Notes under the pieces: generated by a model
The model's input: only the letters and a program-made list of their open reading frames with translations
Told to the model about the DNA's origin: nothing
The model's database searches: none
Translations under genes and position numbers: made by a program
Shown: positions 1-9,710 of the stretch, in pieces
Layout of the letters: every line of letters starts with the position of its first letter
Position numbering within the stretch: position 1 is the stretch's first letter
NCBI GenBank assembly: GCA_963822765.1
Contig: CAWGJL010000026.1
Coordinates: forward strand, 1-64,000
Direction: 5' to 3'
DNA from: Palsa-504 sp963822765
GTDB lineage: Bacteria > Actinomycetota > Actinomycetes > Streptosporangiales > Streptosporangiaceae
DNA length: 64,000 nt

Positions 1-218
1 CGGGTCCTGCACCAGGCCGCGCTGCTCGCCGCCCCGCCCGGCGCGGTCCTGGCCCTCGGCGACGGCGACCCGGAGACCCCGCAGACCGCGCCGCTGCTGG
101 CCGGGCGGCACCAGGTGGACGGCGCCCCGGCCGCCTACGTGTGCCGCGACTTCACCTGCCGGGTGCGACGCCCACTACCCCCGAGGAGCTCCGGGCCTTG
201 CTCGCCGCCCCTTATTAG
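1..218 (+). pseudogene. C-terminal end of a DUF255/YyaL-type thioredoxin-domain protein (partial, frameshifted)
   Basis: The gene enters from the left edge. The visible tail reads through a segment ending AAYVCRDFTCRV, typical of the extreme C-terminus of the large thioredoxin-domain/DUF255 (YyaL, SSP411-like) proteins, where a CRxFxC segment is followed by a short TPEELRALL helix. That last helix (ATPTTPEELRALLAAPY, stop at 216-218) is in a different frame, so one base appears to be missing near position 166. No catalytic part is visible. The family is thought to have a thioredoxin fold plus an alpha-toroid; its function is poorly defined. The NlpC/P60 gene starts 10 bp downstream. Confidence 0.6.
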
Positions 219-228
219 ACTAAACCCG

Positions 229-1590
229 ATGCACCTCACCACCGACGTCGCGCGGCGCCTCCGGCACCGGGTCCCCGTCCTCATCGCCGTGCTGGTCGTG
301 ATCGGTGGAGCGGTGGGGGCCGTGCTGGCCACGACGGCGGGCACCCGGCCCACGGCCGGCCACCCGGCCCGGACCGCCGGCCATCCGGCCCGGACCGCCG
401 GCCACCCGGCCCCGACCGCGGCCCGCGCACGCCGGTCCCCGGCACCCGGCCCGCCCCGGCGGCGAGCGCCGGCGCGGTGGTCCCGTTGCTCGGCGCGAGC
501 GCGGACGCCAACCGGGCCGTCCCGGCCGTGTCCGCGACACGAGCCGCCGGTACCGGCGCCACGACCGCGCCGTCGCAGGTCGCGCCGCTGCGCGGGCTGC
601 GCCAGGCCGACCTGCTGGTCGTCGCGCCGTTCTCGCTGTCCCGCCACGTCCTGGCCACGGTCTCCGCGCTGTCCGGGGTGACCAGCGCCGATCCGATCGA
701 GGCGGCCCGGATCACGATCAACGGGGCGCAGGAGGCGGTGCTCGGGGTCGACCCGTCGGCGTTCCGCGGCTACGCGGCCGGGCCGGTGGCCGCGTCCGAC
801 CCGCTGTGGCAGGGCGTGGCCGGCGGCGGCGTGGCCGTGTCCTACACCATGGGCACCCTGGACCGGCTGGCGCTGGGCCGGACGGTCACCGTCACCGGCC
901 GCCAGGCCGAACATCTCCGGGTCGTCGCGTTCGGCACGGTCGGCATCGGCGGGGTGACGCCGTGGTCTCGGACGCGGTGGCCCGTTCGCTGGGCATCCCG
1001 GCCGCCAACGCCATCGTGATCAGCGCCCCGCCGGCCAGCGTGATCGCGCTGACCGGCCGGATCAAGGCCGTCCTGCCCCGCGGGGCGGCGGTCGAGCCGC
1101 TGGTCACCCAGGTCGCGCAGGCGCAGGCCGGGGTGCCCTCGTCGGAAGCGGCCGCCAGCGGCGGCCTGAGCACGGCGCAGCTGACCACGGCGCTGCGGGC
1201 CGCGGAGAGCAGGCAGGGCCTGCCCTACGTGTGGGGCGCCGACGGGCCCGCCTCGTTCGACTGCTCCGGCCTGGTCGAGTGGTCCTTCGCGCAGGCGGCG
1301 TGCCCATGCCCCGGGTGGCCGCGGACCAGGCCCGGACCGGGCCCGCGGTCCCGGTCAGCCAGCTCCAGCCCGGCGACCTGCTCTTCTACCACACCGACCC
1401 GACCGCCCCCGGGTACATCTCGCACGTGGCCATCTACGTCGGCAACGGGTGGATGATCCAGGCCCCGCAGCCGGGCCTGCGGGTCCAGGTGGTGCCGGCC
1501 AACTTCGGCTCGCAGTTCGCGGGCGCCATCAGGGTCTCGCCGCGGGATCGCCAGCGCGCTGTCCGGCGGCCTGGCCTGAGCGCTGGTTGA
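229..1590 (+). pseudogene. Secreted/membrane-anchored NlpC/P60 (C40) peptidoglycan hydrolase, three frameshifts
   Basis: The start MHLTTDVARRLRHR is followed by one hydrophobic segment (VPVLIAVLVVIGGAVGAVL), then a Pro/Ala/Thr linker with a repeated AGHPARTAGHPA motif, a middle domain (frame 3, about 470-960) and a C-terminal NlpC/P60 domain. The catalytic Cys lies in FDCSGLVEW (about 1,257-1,283) and the His in ISHVAIYVGNG (about 1,417-1,449). This family cleaves D-gamma-glutamyl-diaminopimelate bonds in cell wall. Coding continuity requires shifts near 440-477, 957-965 and 1,293-1,303, all of the same sign, as if one base were missing each time. That pattern suits sequencing deletions in GC-rich runs at least as well as true decay. 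Confidence 0.65.
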
Positions 1591-1644
1591 CGCCGGTTAC
1601 GCCGGGCGTAATCATGATTACATGAGTACGAGCCAGGACCCGCG

Positions 1645-2176
1645 GTGACCAACGCGGCCGACACCGGCGCCGCGGGCCAGGTCCGGTCCTGGTGCGCCCG
1701 GCCAGCTCCCGGCCGACTGGTTCTCCGCGCCACCCGACATCCAGGTCGACCGCGAAGAGATCACCATCGTAGGGACGCTGCCCGACCCGGCCGCGGCCGG
1801 GGACTCCGCCGCCGAGCGGGCCGCCGCGGCGCAGGGCCGGATCCGCCGGTTCCGCGAGGAAACCCGGGGCCGGCGGATCGAGATCGCGCGCGAGGCCGAG
1901 CACCGCTTCCGGCGCAAGGTGTCGTGGGGCGTGACCTGCGGCCCGGTGACTGAGATGTTCACCACACTGTCGGTCCCGGTCATGACCCGGCTGCGCCAGT
2001 CCGAACGCCGCGTGCTCGACACCCTGGTCGACGCGGGCGTGGCCCGCAGCCGCAGCGACGCGCTGGCCTGGTGCGTCCGGCTGACCGGCGAGAACGCCGA
2101 CGCCTGGCTCGCCCGCCTGCGCGACGCGCTCCGGCACGTGGAAGAGGTCCGCGACCAGGGCCCAGGCGGCGCCTGA
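1645..2176 (+). pseudogene. Conserved actinobacterial hypothetical protein, N-terminal frameshift
   Basis: From 1,706 to 2,176 one frame encodes LPADWFSAPPDIQVDREE, then IRRFREETRGRRIEIAREAEH, then a C-terminal half with VPVMTRLRQSERRVLDTLVD and SRSDALAWCVRLTG. I recognise this as a conserved actinobacterial hypothetical protein of unknown role. The SRSDALAWC segment resembles the dimerising helix of ribbon-helix-helix-like proteins, but that is only a resemblance. No start codon exists in this frame after the stop at 1,646; a GTG at 1,645 (or ATG at 1,623) in other frames would supply the N-terminus if one indel is allowed. Confidence 0.55.
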
Positions 2177-2283
2177 CCCCGGATCCGGGCCGCCGAGCCG
2201 GAACCACAGTTACCGGGCCGATCGTTTCATCCGTTGGGTACCTTCAGTGCTAGATCATCACGGTGACGAGGGAAGGCCGCGGC

Positions 2284-3075
2284 ATGGGATTTCGTGATCT
2301 GCCCTACCGGATGTACGAGCGCAGGCTCCAGGCTTCCCTGTCGCCCGAGGCGATCCCGCGCCACGTCGGGGTGATGTGCGACGGGAACCGGCGGTGGGCC
2401 AAGTCGGCCGGGTTCCGGGACGTCGCCAACGGCCACCGCAAGGGCGCCGACAAGATCTTCGAACTGCTCCACTGGTGCCGCGAGAGCGGGGTCGAGGTGG
2501 TCACCTTGTGGCTGCTGTCCACCGACAACCTGGCCCGGCTGGCCAGCGAACTGGTCCCGCTGATGAAGATCATCGAGGACACCGTGCAGGGCCTGGTCGC
2601 CGAGCAGTGGCACGTGAACCCGGTCGGCGCGCTCGACCTGCTGCCGGGGGAGACGGTGCGGGTGCTCAAGGACGCCGCCGAGACCACCGCCGGACATCCG
2701 GGCCTGCTGGTCAACGTGGCCGTCGGCTACGGCGGACGGCGCGAGATCGCCGACGCGGTGCGCTCCCTGCTCCAGGACCACGCCACCCGCGGCACCACGA
2801 TCGAGGAACTCGCCGAGGTGCTCGACGTCGAGCACATCGCCGAGCACCTGTACACGGCCGGCCAGCCCGACCCCAACCTGGTCATCCGGACCTCCGGCGA
2901 GCAGCGCCTGGGCGGGTTCCTGCTGTGGCAGAGCACCCACTCGGAGTTCTACTTCTGCGACGCGTACTGGCCCGCCTTCCGCAAGATCGACTTCCTGCGA
3001 GCGCTGCGGTCCTACGCGGCGCGGCACCGCAGGTTCGGCGCGTTATCGCTGGTTAAACCGCAGGACACGGCTTAG
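2284..3075 (+). CDS. Short-chain Z-isoprenyl diphosphate synthase (cis-prenyltransferase)
   Basis: A protein of about 263 residues in the UppS/cis-prenyltransferase family. HVGVMCDGNRRWAK near residue 32 contains the catalytic Asp and diphosphate-binding Arg residues; IRTSGEQRLGGFLLWQ carries the conserved RxSGExR region, followed by the SEFYF element. In actinobacteria the shorter paralogue makes (2Z,6E)-farnesyl diphosphate from IPP and geranyl diphosphate, a precursor for longer polyprenyl phosphate carriers. ATG 2,284 is preferred over GTG 2,263 because the GAGGGAAGG stretch lies just upstream. The exact chain length of the product cannot be read from sequence. Confidence 0.85.
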   Translation: MGFRDLPYRMYERRLQASLSPEAIPRHVGVMCDGNRRWAKSAGFRDVANGHRKGADKIFELLHWCRESGVEVVTLWLLSTDNLARLASELVPLMKIIEDTVQGLVAEQWHVNPVGALDLLPGETVRVLKDAAETTAGHPGLLVNVAVGYGGRREIADAVRSLLQDHATRGTTIEELAEVLDVEHIAEHLYTAGQPDPNLVIRTSGEQRLGGFLLWQSTHSEFYFCDAYWPAFRKIDFLRALRSYAARHRRFGALSLVKPQDTA

Positions 3076-3303
3076 TAACCTGGCGGTGCTTTTGCCGGGC
3101 CACCTTCGCGGGTACCTTCGTTAGTGGTGGACGGCACGGCGCCGTCTGCCGGGAGGGCCCTCGAATCTCCAGGCTTCGCGCTTTGCGTGCAGGCGAGATG
3201 ACAGAAGGGCCGGCTCGGCCCTTTGAGGGTCAGGCCCGGCCCATCCGACACGTCTGTGTCCTGTCCGGCGCCGGGCTTCCGGCCTGGCGTCCAGGGAGTC
3301 TGC

Positions 3304-4608
3304 GTGGTCAAATCCAAAGGTCGCCGTACGTACGTACTCGACACCAGCGTCCTGCTCGCCGACCCGGCTGCTATCACTCGCTTTGACGAGCACAAGGTAG
3401 TCCTGCCGGTCGTCGTCATTACCGAGCTGGAAGCCAAGCGTCACCATCCCGAACTCGGCTACTTCGCCCGCCAGGCCCTGCGTCACCTCGATGACCTGCG
3501 CATCGAGCACGGCAGGCTGGACGCCGAGCTGCCGGTCGGCACGCTCGGCGGCACGGTCCGGGTCGAGCTCAACCACTCCGACGCCTCGGTGCTGCCGGCC
3601 GGATTCCGGCTCGGCGACAACGACTCGCGCATCCTGGCCGTGGCCTGCAGCCTGGCCGCCGAGGGCGAGAACGTCGTGCTGGTGAGCAAGGACCTGCCGC
3701 TGCGGGTCAAGGCCGCCTCGGTGGGCCTGGCCGCCCAGGAGTACCGGGCCGAGCTGCCGGTGGATTCCGGCTGGACCGGGATGACGGAGCTGGAGGTGAC
3801 CAGCGGTGACATCGAGCAGCTGTACGACACAGGCACCCTGGATTGTGCGGCCGCCCGCGACCTGCCCTGCCACACCGGCCTGGTCCTGACCTCGGCCAAC
3901 GGCAGCGCCCTGGGCCGGATGAAACCGGACAAGTCGATCCAGCTGGTCCGCGGCGACCGGGAGGCGTTCAGCCTGCGCGGCCGCAGCGCCGAGCAGCGCG
4001 TCGCGCTGGACCTGCTGCTCGACCCGGAGATCGGCATCGTCTCGCTCGGCGGCCGGGCCGGCACCGGCAAGTCCGCGCTGGCGCTGTGCGCCGGCCTGGA
4101 GGCGGTGATGGAGCGCCGGCAGCACCGCAAGGTGATCGTGTTCCGGCCGCTGTACGCGGTCGGCGGCCAGGAGCTCGGCTACCTGCCGGGCTCGGAGGCG
4201 GACAAGATGGGCCCCTGGGCCCAGGCCGTCTACGACACCCTGACCGCGGTCACCACCCAGGACGTCATCGACGAGGTGATCGCCAGGGACATGTTCGAGG
4301 TGCTCCCGCTGACCCACATCCGCGGCCGGTCCCTGCACGACGCGTTCGTGATCGTGGACGAGGCGCAGTCCCTGGAGCGCGGCGTCCTGCTCACCGTGCT
4401 GTCCCGGATCGGCTCCGGGTCCCGGGTCGTGCTCACCCACGACATCGCCCAGCGGGACAACCTGCGGGTCGGCCGGCACGACGGGGTTATCGCGGTGATC
4501 GAGAAGCTCAAGGGCCACCCGCTGTTCGCCCACGTGACCCTGGTCCGGTCCGAACGTTCCCAGATCGCCGCCCTGGTCACCGAGATGCTGGAGGACTCCG
4601 GCCTATAA
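3304..4608 (+). CDS. PhoH-family ATPase with N-terminal PIN domain
   Basis: About 434 residues. The N-terminal PIN nuclease domain begins YVLDTSVLLADP, with acidic residues continuing in ITELEAKR and LGDNDSRIL. The C-terminal PhoH ATPase has Walker A GRAGTGKSALA and Walker B DAFVIVDEAQ. This is the architecture of mycobacterial PhoH2, an ATP-dependent RNA unwinding and cleaving enzyme, and such proteins act in the cytoplasm. GTG 3,304 is chosen because homology-like sequence begins immediately there; an upstream start at 3,223 would add an uncharacteristic leader. Confidence 0.9.
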   Translation: MVKSKGRRTYVLDTSVLLADPAAITRFDEHKVVLPVVVITELEAKRHHPELGYFARQALRHLDDLRIEHGRLDAELPVGTLGGTVRVELNHSDASVLPAGFRLGDNDSRILAVACSLAAEGENVVLVSKDLPLRVKAASVGLAAQEYRAELPVDSGWTGMTELEVTSGDIEQLYDTGTLDCAAARDLPCHTGLVLTSANGSALGRMKPDKSIQLVRGDREAFSLRGRSAEQRVALDLLLDPEIGIVSLGGRAGTGKSALALCAGLEAVMERRQHRKVIVFRPLYAVGGQELGYLPGSEADKMGPWAQAVYDTLTAVTTQDVIDEVIARDMFEVLPLTHIRGRSLHDAFVIVDEAQSLERGVLLTVLSRIGSGSRVVLTHDIAQRDNLRVGRHDGVIAVIEKLKGHPLFAHVTLVRSERSQIAALVTEMLEDSGL

Positions 4609-4652
4609 CTAACAGAACAACAGGCCCGGGCTGCGGTACCTTCAACAGCGTC

Positions 4653-5738
4653 ATGGAATACCCGCCCGTATCCGTCGTGATGCCGGTCAGGAACGAGGAA
4701 CGGCACCTGGCCGAGTCCGTCCGGCATGTCCTGGGCCAGGACTACCCGGGCCCGATGGAGCTCGTCCTGGCCGTCGGCCCCTCAACCGACCGGACCGAGC
4801 AGATCGCGCGCGACCTGGCCCGCGAGGAACCGCGCGTCACGGTGGTCACCAACCCGTCCGGGAAGATCGCGACCGCCCTCAACCTGGCCCTGCGCACCGC
4901 GCGGCACCAGGTCATCGCCCGCATCGACGGGCACGCCCTGTTCCCGCCCGACTACGTCAAGACCGCGGTCGCGATCCTGGCCGAGACCGGCGCGGCCGAC
5001 GTCGGCGGGGTCATGGCCGCGGCGGGCGAGACCCCGTTCCAGCAGGCCGTGGCGTGGGGCATGACCTCCAAGGCCGGCGTCGGCTCGGCCGGCTGGCACA
5101 CCGGCGGCCAGGCCGGCCCCGCGGACAGCGTCTACCTCGGCGTCTACCGCAGGGACCTGATCGAGCAGGCCGGCGGGTGGGACGAGGAGATGCTCCGGGC
5201 CGAGGACTGGGAGCTGAACTACCGGATCCGGGCCCGCGGCGGCCTGGTCTGGTTCAGCCCCGAGCTGCAGGTCACCTACCGCCCCCGCGAGAACGTCAGA
5301 CGGCTCGGTTCGCAGTACTTCCACTACGGCCGCTGGCGCCGGGTGGTGATGCGCGAGCACCCCGAGACGGCCAGCTTCCGCTACCTCGCCCCGCCGATGG
5401 CCGCCGCGCTGAACACCGTCGGGTTGCTGGCCGGGCTGGCCGGCCTGGCCGGCCTCGCCGCCGGAGCGCCGGTAGCCGTCACCGCCCTGACCGCCGGCCT
5501 GGCCATCCCCCTGATTTACCTCCTTGGCATCACTGCCGTCAGCGCCGCGCTGTCCCGCCGCGAGCCAGCCGGGGTCCGCGCCCGCCTGCCGCTGGTCCTG
5601 GCCGTCATGCACCTGTGCTGGGGCGCCGGCTTCCTGACCAGCCCCCGGAGCCTGCATCGCACGCCTGCTATCGGCACCCCGGAATGCGCGACAATGGACC
5701 ATGGACTTCGACCTGCAGGCCCTCCTCGCGGCCCATAA
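4653..5738 (+). CDS. Family 2 glycosyltransferase, membrane-associated
   Basis: A protein of about 361 residues beginning MEYPPVSVVMPVRNEERHL, a typical GT-A nucleotide-sugar binding start. IARIDGHALFPPDYV has the DxD-like metal site and RAEDWELNYRIRARGG the acceptor-side ED motif. Two to three hydrophobic helices lie at the C-terminus (LNTVGLLAGLAGLAGLA; IPLIYLLGITAVSAALS). The organisation is like succinoglycan ExoA-type enzymes that work at the inner face of the membrane. The reading frame runs 38 bp into the next gene, so the two are probably co-transcribed. Confidence 0.85.
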   Translation: MEYPPVSVVMPVRNEERHLAESVRHVLGQDYPGPMELVLAVGPSTDRTEQIARDLAREEPRVTVVTNPSGKIATALNLALRTARHQVIARIDGHALFPPDYVKTAVAILAETGAADVGGVMAAAGETPFQQAVAWGMTSKAGVGSAGWHTGGQAGPADSVYLGVYRRDLIEQAGGWDEEMLRAEDWELNYRIRARGGLVWFSPELQVTYRPRENVRRLGSQYFHYGRWRRVVMREHPETASFRYLAPPMAAALNTVGLLAGLAGLAGLAAGAPVAVTALTAGLAIPLIYLLGITAVSAALSRREPAGVRARLPLVLAVMHLCWGAGFLTSPRSLHRTPAIGTPECATMDHGLRPAGPPRGP

Positions 5739-7074
5739 GAGTGACGGATACGAGCTCTACGGCAAGTACCTGAACCCGCAGCAGCCCAAGGTGCTGCACG
5801 CGATCGGCTTCGACAAGGTCTACACCCGGGCCGAGGGCGCGTACCTGTACGACGCCGACGGAAACCCGTACGCCGACTTCCTGGCCGGCTTCGGGGTGTT
5901 CGCGGCCGGCCGGAACCACCCGGTGATCCGCCAGGCGCTGCACGACGCGCTGGACGCCCAGCTGGCCGACTGGACCCAGTTCGACTGCAACCCGCTGCCC
6001 GGGCTGCTGGCCGAGAGGCTGCTGGCCAAGGCGCCCGGCCTGGACCGGGTGTTCTTCTGCAACAGCGGCACCGAAGCGGTCGAGTCCGCCCTGAAGTTCG
6101 CCCGCTACGCCACCGGCCGCGGCCGGATCCTGTACTGCGACCACGCCTTTCACGGGCTGACCACCGGCTCGCTGTCGGTCAACGGCGCGGACGAGTTCCG
6201 CCGCGGGTTCGCCCCGCTGCTGCCGGACACCGCCCTGCCCCTCGGCGACCTGGACGCGCTCGCGGCCGAGTTGCGCAAGGGAGACGTCGCCGCGCTCATC
6301 ATCGAGCCGATCCAGGGCCATGGCGTGCTCATGCCGCCCGACGGCTTCCTGGCCGCGGCGTCAGCCCTGCTCCATGAGCACGGCGCGCTGCTCATCTGCG
6401 ACGAGGTGCAGAGCGGCTTCGGCCGGACCGGCAAGTTCTTCGCCTACCAGCACGAGCAGGTCGTGCCGGACATCGTCACCGCGGCCAAGGCGCTGTCCGG
6501 CGGTTTCGTCCCGGTCGGTGCCATGCTGGCCAAGGGATGGATCTTCGAGAAGGTCTACTCCTCCATGGACCGGATGATGGTGCACAGCACCACGTTCAAG
6601 GCCGGCGTCATGGCCATGACCGCCGGCCTGGCCACGCTGTCGGTGCTGGACAACGAGGGCCTGACCGAGAACGCGGCCCGCACCGGCGAGGCGCTCAAGG
6701 CCGCGCTGACCGCGATGCGGGACAAGTACGACGTGCTGGCCGACGTGCGCGGCCGCGGCCTGATGATCGGCCTGGAGTTCGACAAGCCGTCCTCGCTCCG
6801 GGCCCGGACCAGCTGGAACATGCTGCAGAAGGCCCGGGTCGGCCTGTTCGCCCAGATGGTCGTCGTCGCCCTGTTCCAGCGTCACCGCGTCCTGACCCAG
6901 GTCTCCGGCGACCATATGGAGGTCATCAAGCTCATCCCGCCGCTGATGATCGGCGACACCGAGGTCAAGCTGTTCACCGAGGCGTTCAGCGAGGTCCTCG
7001 AAGACGCCAGCAAGGGCAGCGGCCTGATCTGGGAGTTCGGCCGCACCCTGGTCAAGCAGGCCGCCCGCCGCTAA
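5701..7074 (+). CDS. Class III (PLP-dependent) aminotransferase
   Basis: 457 residues, the normal length for class III aminotransferases. Recognisable elements are FFCNSGTEAVESALKFAR (phosphate cup), LLICDEVQSGFGRTG (Asp that contacts the PLP ring) and IVTAAKALSGGFVPVGA (Schiff-base Lys). Members transfer an amino group from an omega-amino donor such as ornithine, putrescine or 4-aminobutyrate; the donor cannot be deduced here. Overlap with the GT2 gene and proximity to a cytidylyltransferase suggest a role in making an amino-modified surface glycolipid or glycan, which is inference. The converging minus-strand gene shares only its final bases. Confidence 0.9.
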   Translation: MDFDLQALLAAHKSDGYELYGKYLNPQQPKVLHAIGFDKVYTRAEGAYLYDADGNPYADFLAGFGVFAAGRNHPVIRQALHDALDAQLADWTQFDCNPLPGLLAERLLAKAPGLDRVFFCNSGTEAVESALKFARYATGRGRILYCDHAFHGLTTGSLSVNGADEFRRGFAPLLPDTALPLGDLDALAAELRKGDVAALIIEPIQGHGVLMPPDGFLAAASALLHEHGALLICDEVQSGFGRTGKFFAYQHEQVVPDIVTAAKALSGGFVPVGAMLAKGWIFEKVYSSMDRMMVHSTTFKAGVMAMTAGLATLSVLDNEGLTENAARTGEALKAALTAMRDKYDVLADVRGRGLMIGLEFDKPSSLRARTSWNMLQKARVGLFAQMVVVALFQRHRVLTQVSGDHMEVIKLIPPLMIGDTEVKLFTEAFSEVLEDASKGSGLIWEFGRTLVKQAARR

Positions 7075-7772
7075 CCCGCCGCGCCCGCCGCGAGCAGCGC
7101 CTCGGCCACGGCCAGGTCCTGCGGGTAGGTGACCTTGAGGTTGCGCTCGCTGCCGGGCACGATGTGCACGTCCACGCCGGGCAGGTAGCGCAGCACCACG
7201 CCGCAGTCGTCGGTGGGGGCGAAGTCCGGGTCGGCGGCGGCCAGCTCATGAGCCCGGACGATCACCGGCAGCCGGAAGCACTGCGGCGTCTGGCAGCGCC
7301 ACAGCGTCTCGCGGGCCGGCATCGTGTGCATCACCCCGTTCTCCGTGATCACCATGGTGTCCGAGGCCGGCACCGCCACCCCCACGGCCTCGTGAACCTG
7401 GAGCGCCGCCACGCAGTCGGCGATGATCCGCTGGTCCACCAGCGGCCGCGCCGCGTCATGCAACAGCACCCCGCACTCAGCCGCCCCGCCGATCGCCGCC
7501 AGCGCCACCCGGGTCGAGTCCGAGCGCGTCACCCCGCCCGCGATCACCCCGGTGACCTTGGTAAACCCGCCGGACGGCAGCATGCCCGCGACCTGCTCGA
7601 CGTACCCGCCGGCCATCACGACCAGGATCTCGTCCACCGCGGGCGCCTGCTCGAACGCGGCCACGCAGTGCTCGACCAGCGTCCGGCCGCCCAGCCGCAG
7701 CAGCTGCTTGGGCAGCGTGGCGCCGACCCGCTGACCGATGCCGCCGCCCAGCACCACCGCGACCATCCGCAT
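7071..7772 (-). CDS. IspD/TarI-family cytidylyltransferase
   Basis: About 233 residues starting MRMVAVVLGGGIGQRVG, followed by PKQLLRLGGRTLVEH: the GGGxGxRxG-PKQ nucleotide-binding signature of the CTP:polyol-phosphate cytidylyltransferases. LLHDAARPLV and the CQTPQCF segment are also typical. The family includes IspD (CDP-methylerythritol, isoprenoid pathway) and TarI/Bcs1 (CDP-ribitol, teichoic acid or capsule). Motifs do not separate the two; the glycan-gene neighbours weakly favour a polyol activation role. The start at 7,772 avoids an unlikely Arg-rich leader. Confidence 0.85.
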   Translation of the reverse strand: MRMVAVVLGGGIGQRVGATLPKQLLRLGGRTLVEHCVAAFEQAPAVDEILVVMAGGYVEQVAGMLPSGGFTKVTGVIAGGVTRSDSTRVALAAIGGAAECGVLLHDAARPLVDQRIIADCVAALQVHEAVGVAVPASDTMVITENGVMHTMPARETLWRCQTPQCFRLPVIVRAHELAAADPDFAPTDDCGVVLRYLPGVDVHIVPGSERNLKVTYPQDLAVAEALLAAGAAG

Positions 7773-7969
7773 GACCCGGACTCTAACCCAGCGCCGGCGG
7801 CGGTTTTTACCCCGGCCGAGCCGGGTAAAGCGCTGGACAGCCTGGGCGTGTTCCTCCAGGGCGGTGGGCGAACCGCCGGCGACATTGAGTAAGGCTGAGC
7901 TCGACGAACAGGGGCGTGCAGGCACAGCGGCGCGTGTCGCTGGAAGGACCCGCCTGACGGAGGACCCGC

Positions 7970-9700
7970 ATGACGGTAGCCCTGGTGCTGGCGACCCAGC
8001 CGGGCGCCTGGCTGCCGGATGCCAAGCTGCGCGGGCAGCTGGCCGCCTTGGGCGTGCGCCGGGTCGACGCCGCCGAACGCGCCGGGCCCGGCCTGCTGAC
8101 CGTAGCGGCTGCGGCCCGGGCGGCCGGCGAACGCGTCCTCATCTGCGTCGGGGACGACTCGCCGCCCGAGGAGGTCCTGGCCCGGCTGCTCAGTGCAGGC
8201 GGCACCGCGGCCTTCACGGGGAGCCACGCCGGGGCAGCGCACCGCGGCGGCGCCCTCGTCGTGGACCCCGCGGACCTGGGCGCGCTGGCGGACGCCGCCG
8301 AGTCGCTCGCGCGCCGCCGGGCGGCCCCGGCCGAGCTGCGCGTCCTGCTCGGCAAGCTCAGCGAGCGCGGGGTCGGCGTCCGGGTCCTGGACGCCGGGCC
8401 GGACGGCGACGGGGCGGTCGCCAGGTGGATCGCCGGCCCGGTCGCGCAGAGCCTGGCCCGCTGGGCAGCCGGGCGCCAGCTCGCCCCGGCCGCGCTGCTC
8501 GGCATCTCGCTCGGTCTCGCGCTGCTGGCCGCGACCTGGTTCTCCGAGCCGGCCGTCCGGGCCCAGGTCCTGGCCATCGCGGCGCTGCTCGTCGCGTTCA
8601 CCGCGGCGCAGGCCGCCGTCCAGCTGACCGTGACCGAACGGCCCACCCTGGCCGTCGGCTGGCTGGCCGCCGCGGCCGGGATGCTCACCGAGTTCGCCGT
8701 CCTGGCCGGGCTCGCCGTCAGCTCCGGCCTCGCCGCGCCGAGCGAGGCAAACGGCCTGGCCGGGATCTTCGGCGGGTCGCTGCGCGATACGTTCGTCGCG
8801 ACCTGGGGCGGCGCCGGGCAGGTCGGCGTGTGGCGGCTGGCCGTGGCGGCCATGCTCCTGCTCGGGGCCCGGCGGCTGGCCGAGGAGTGCTACCAGGGTG
8901 TGGCCCGCGCCTCGGGAAAGATCCTCCCGCGTCCCGCCCGCACCATCATGGCCCAGGTCATCACCCTGCCCGCGGGTGAGCGGATCGCGGTGATCGCGGT
9001 GACCGCGGTCTGCTTCGGGCCGCGCCTGACCTTCCTGGTCCTGCTGGCCTGGGGCGCGGTAGCGGCCGGCTACGTGCTGGCCAGCCAGGTCGCCGCCGCC
9101 GCCAGACTGGCCGCCGCGGGCAGCCTGGAACAAGCCGGCGGCGTGCTGCCCGCCTATCGCGGCGACGGCCCGATCGCGTACCGGATCGGCGGCGTGGTCC
9201 AAGGCCAGCTGCCGCCGCTGCCGCCGCTGCTCGTGGGCCTGCTGGTCACCTGCGACCTGGCCTTCCTCGGCGTGGCGGACCTGTCCGGCCTGCTCATCTT
9301 CGGGCCGGTGATGGCGATGCTGCTGGCCGCGCTTGGCGCCCGCCACCCGCACGACGGGCGGCTGGACTGGCTGGTGCCGTCGCTGCTGCTGACCGGCGAG
9401 GGCGTCTTCCTGGCCGGCCTCGGGTTCGCCCGCCACGTCTGGCTGCCGGTGATCTTCGCGCTGCTGGCCGCGGTGGTGCTGCGGCACGCCGACCTCGCCC
9501 ACCGGGCCAGCTCAGGTCATGGTGTGCCGGACGACAAGTACGGCCTGGGCTGGGACGGGCGGATGCTGCTGGCCGGGTTCGCCGCCGTGCTCGGCTTCGT
9601 GCCGTTCGCCCTCGCGGTGCTGGCCGCCTGGCTCTGGCTGCTGGCCGCCTGGGACTTCCTCGGCGGCTGGCTGACCGCAACGACGAAACGCACAGCGTAA
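7970..9700 (+). CDS. DUF5941-domain polytopic membrane protein
   Basis: 576 residues. The first about 150 residues are soluble (VALVLATQPGAWLP onwards) and could be a degenerate nucleotidyltransferase-like region. The rest has about eight hydrophobic helices. The C-terminal GLGWDGRMLL and DFLGGWL segments are the hallmark of DUF5941, which in many streptomycetes is fused to a CDP-alcohol phosphatidyltransferase. I see no DGxxAR-type CDP-alcohol transferase motif, so that activity is probably absent. It is divergent from the cytidylyltransferase gene, with a 197-bp gap that could hold both promoters. A role in polyol-phosphate or lipid head-group polymer assembly is inference from context. Confidence 0.75.
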   Translation: MTVALVLATQPGAWLPDAKLRGQLAALGVRRVDAAERAGPGLLTVAAAARAAGERVLICVGDDSPPEEVLARLLSAGGTAAFTGSHAGAAHRGGALVVDPADLGALADAAESLARRRAAPAELRVLLGKLSERGVGVRVLDAGPDGDGAVARWIAGPVAQSLARWAAGRQLAPAALLGISLGLALLAATWFSEPAVRAQVLAIAALLVAFTAAQAAVQLTVTERPTLAVGWLAAAAGMLTEFAVLAGLAVSSGLAAPSEANGLAGIFGGSLRDTFVATWGGAGQVGVWRLAVAAMLLLGARRLAEECYQGVARASGKILPRPARTIMAQVITLPAGERIAVIAVTAVCFGPRLTFLVLLAWGAVAAGYVLASQVAAAARLAAAGSLEQAGGVLPAYRGDGPIAYRIGGVVQGQLPPLPPLLVGLLVTCDLAFLGVADLSGLLIFGPVMAMLLAALGARHPHDGRLDWLVPSLLLTGEGVFLAGLGFARHVWLPVIFALLAAVVLRHADLAHRASSGHGVPDDKYGLGWDGRMLLAGFAAVLGFVPFALAVLAAWLWLLAAWDFLGGWLTATTKRTA

Positions 9701-9710
9701 GATATATCGA

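Noticed and set aside
3843..4652. N-terminal extension of the GT2 protein through the PhoH region
   Set aside because: That frame overlaps the PhoH coding sequence and is Arg/Pro-rich; the GT2 motif begins at 4,653.
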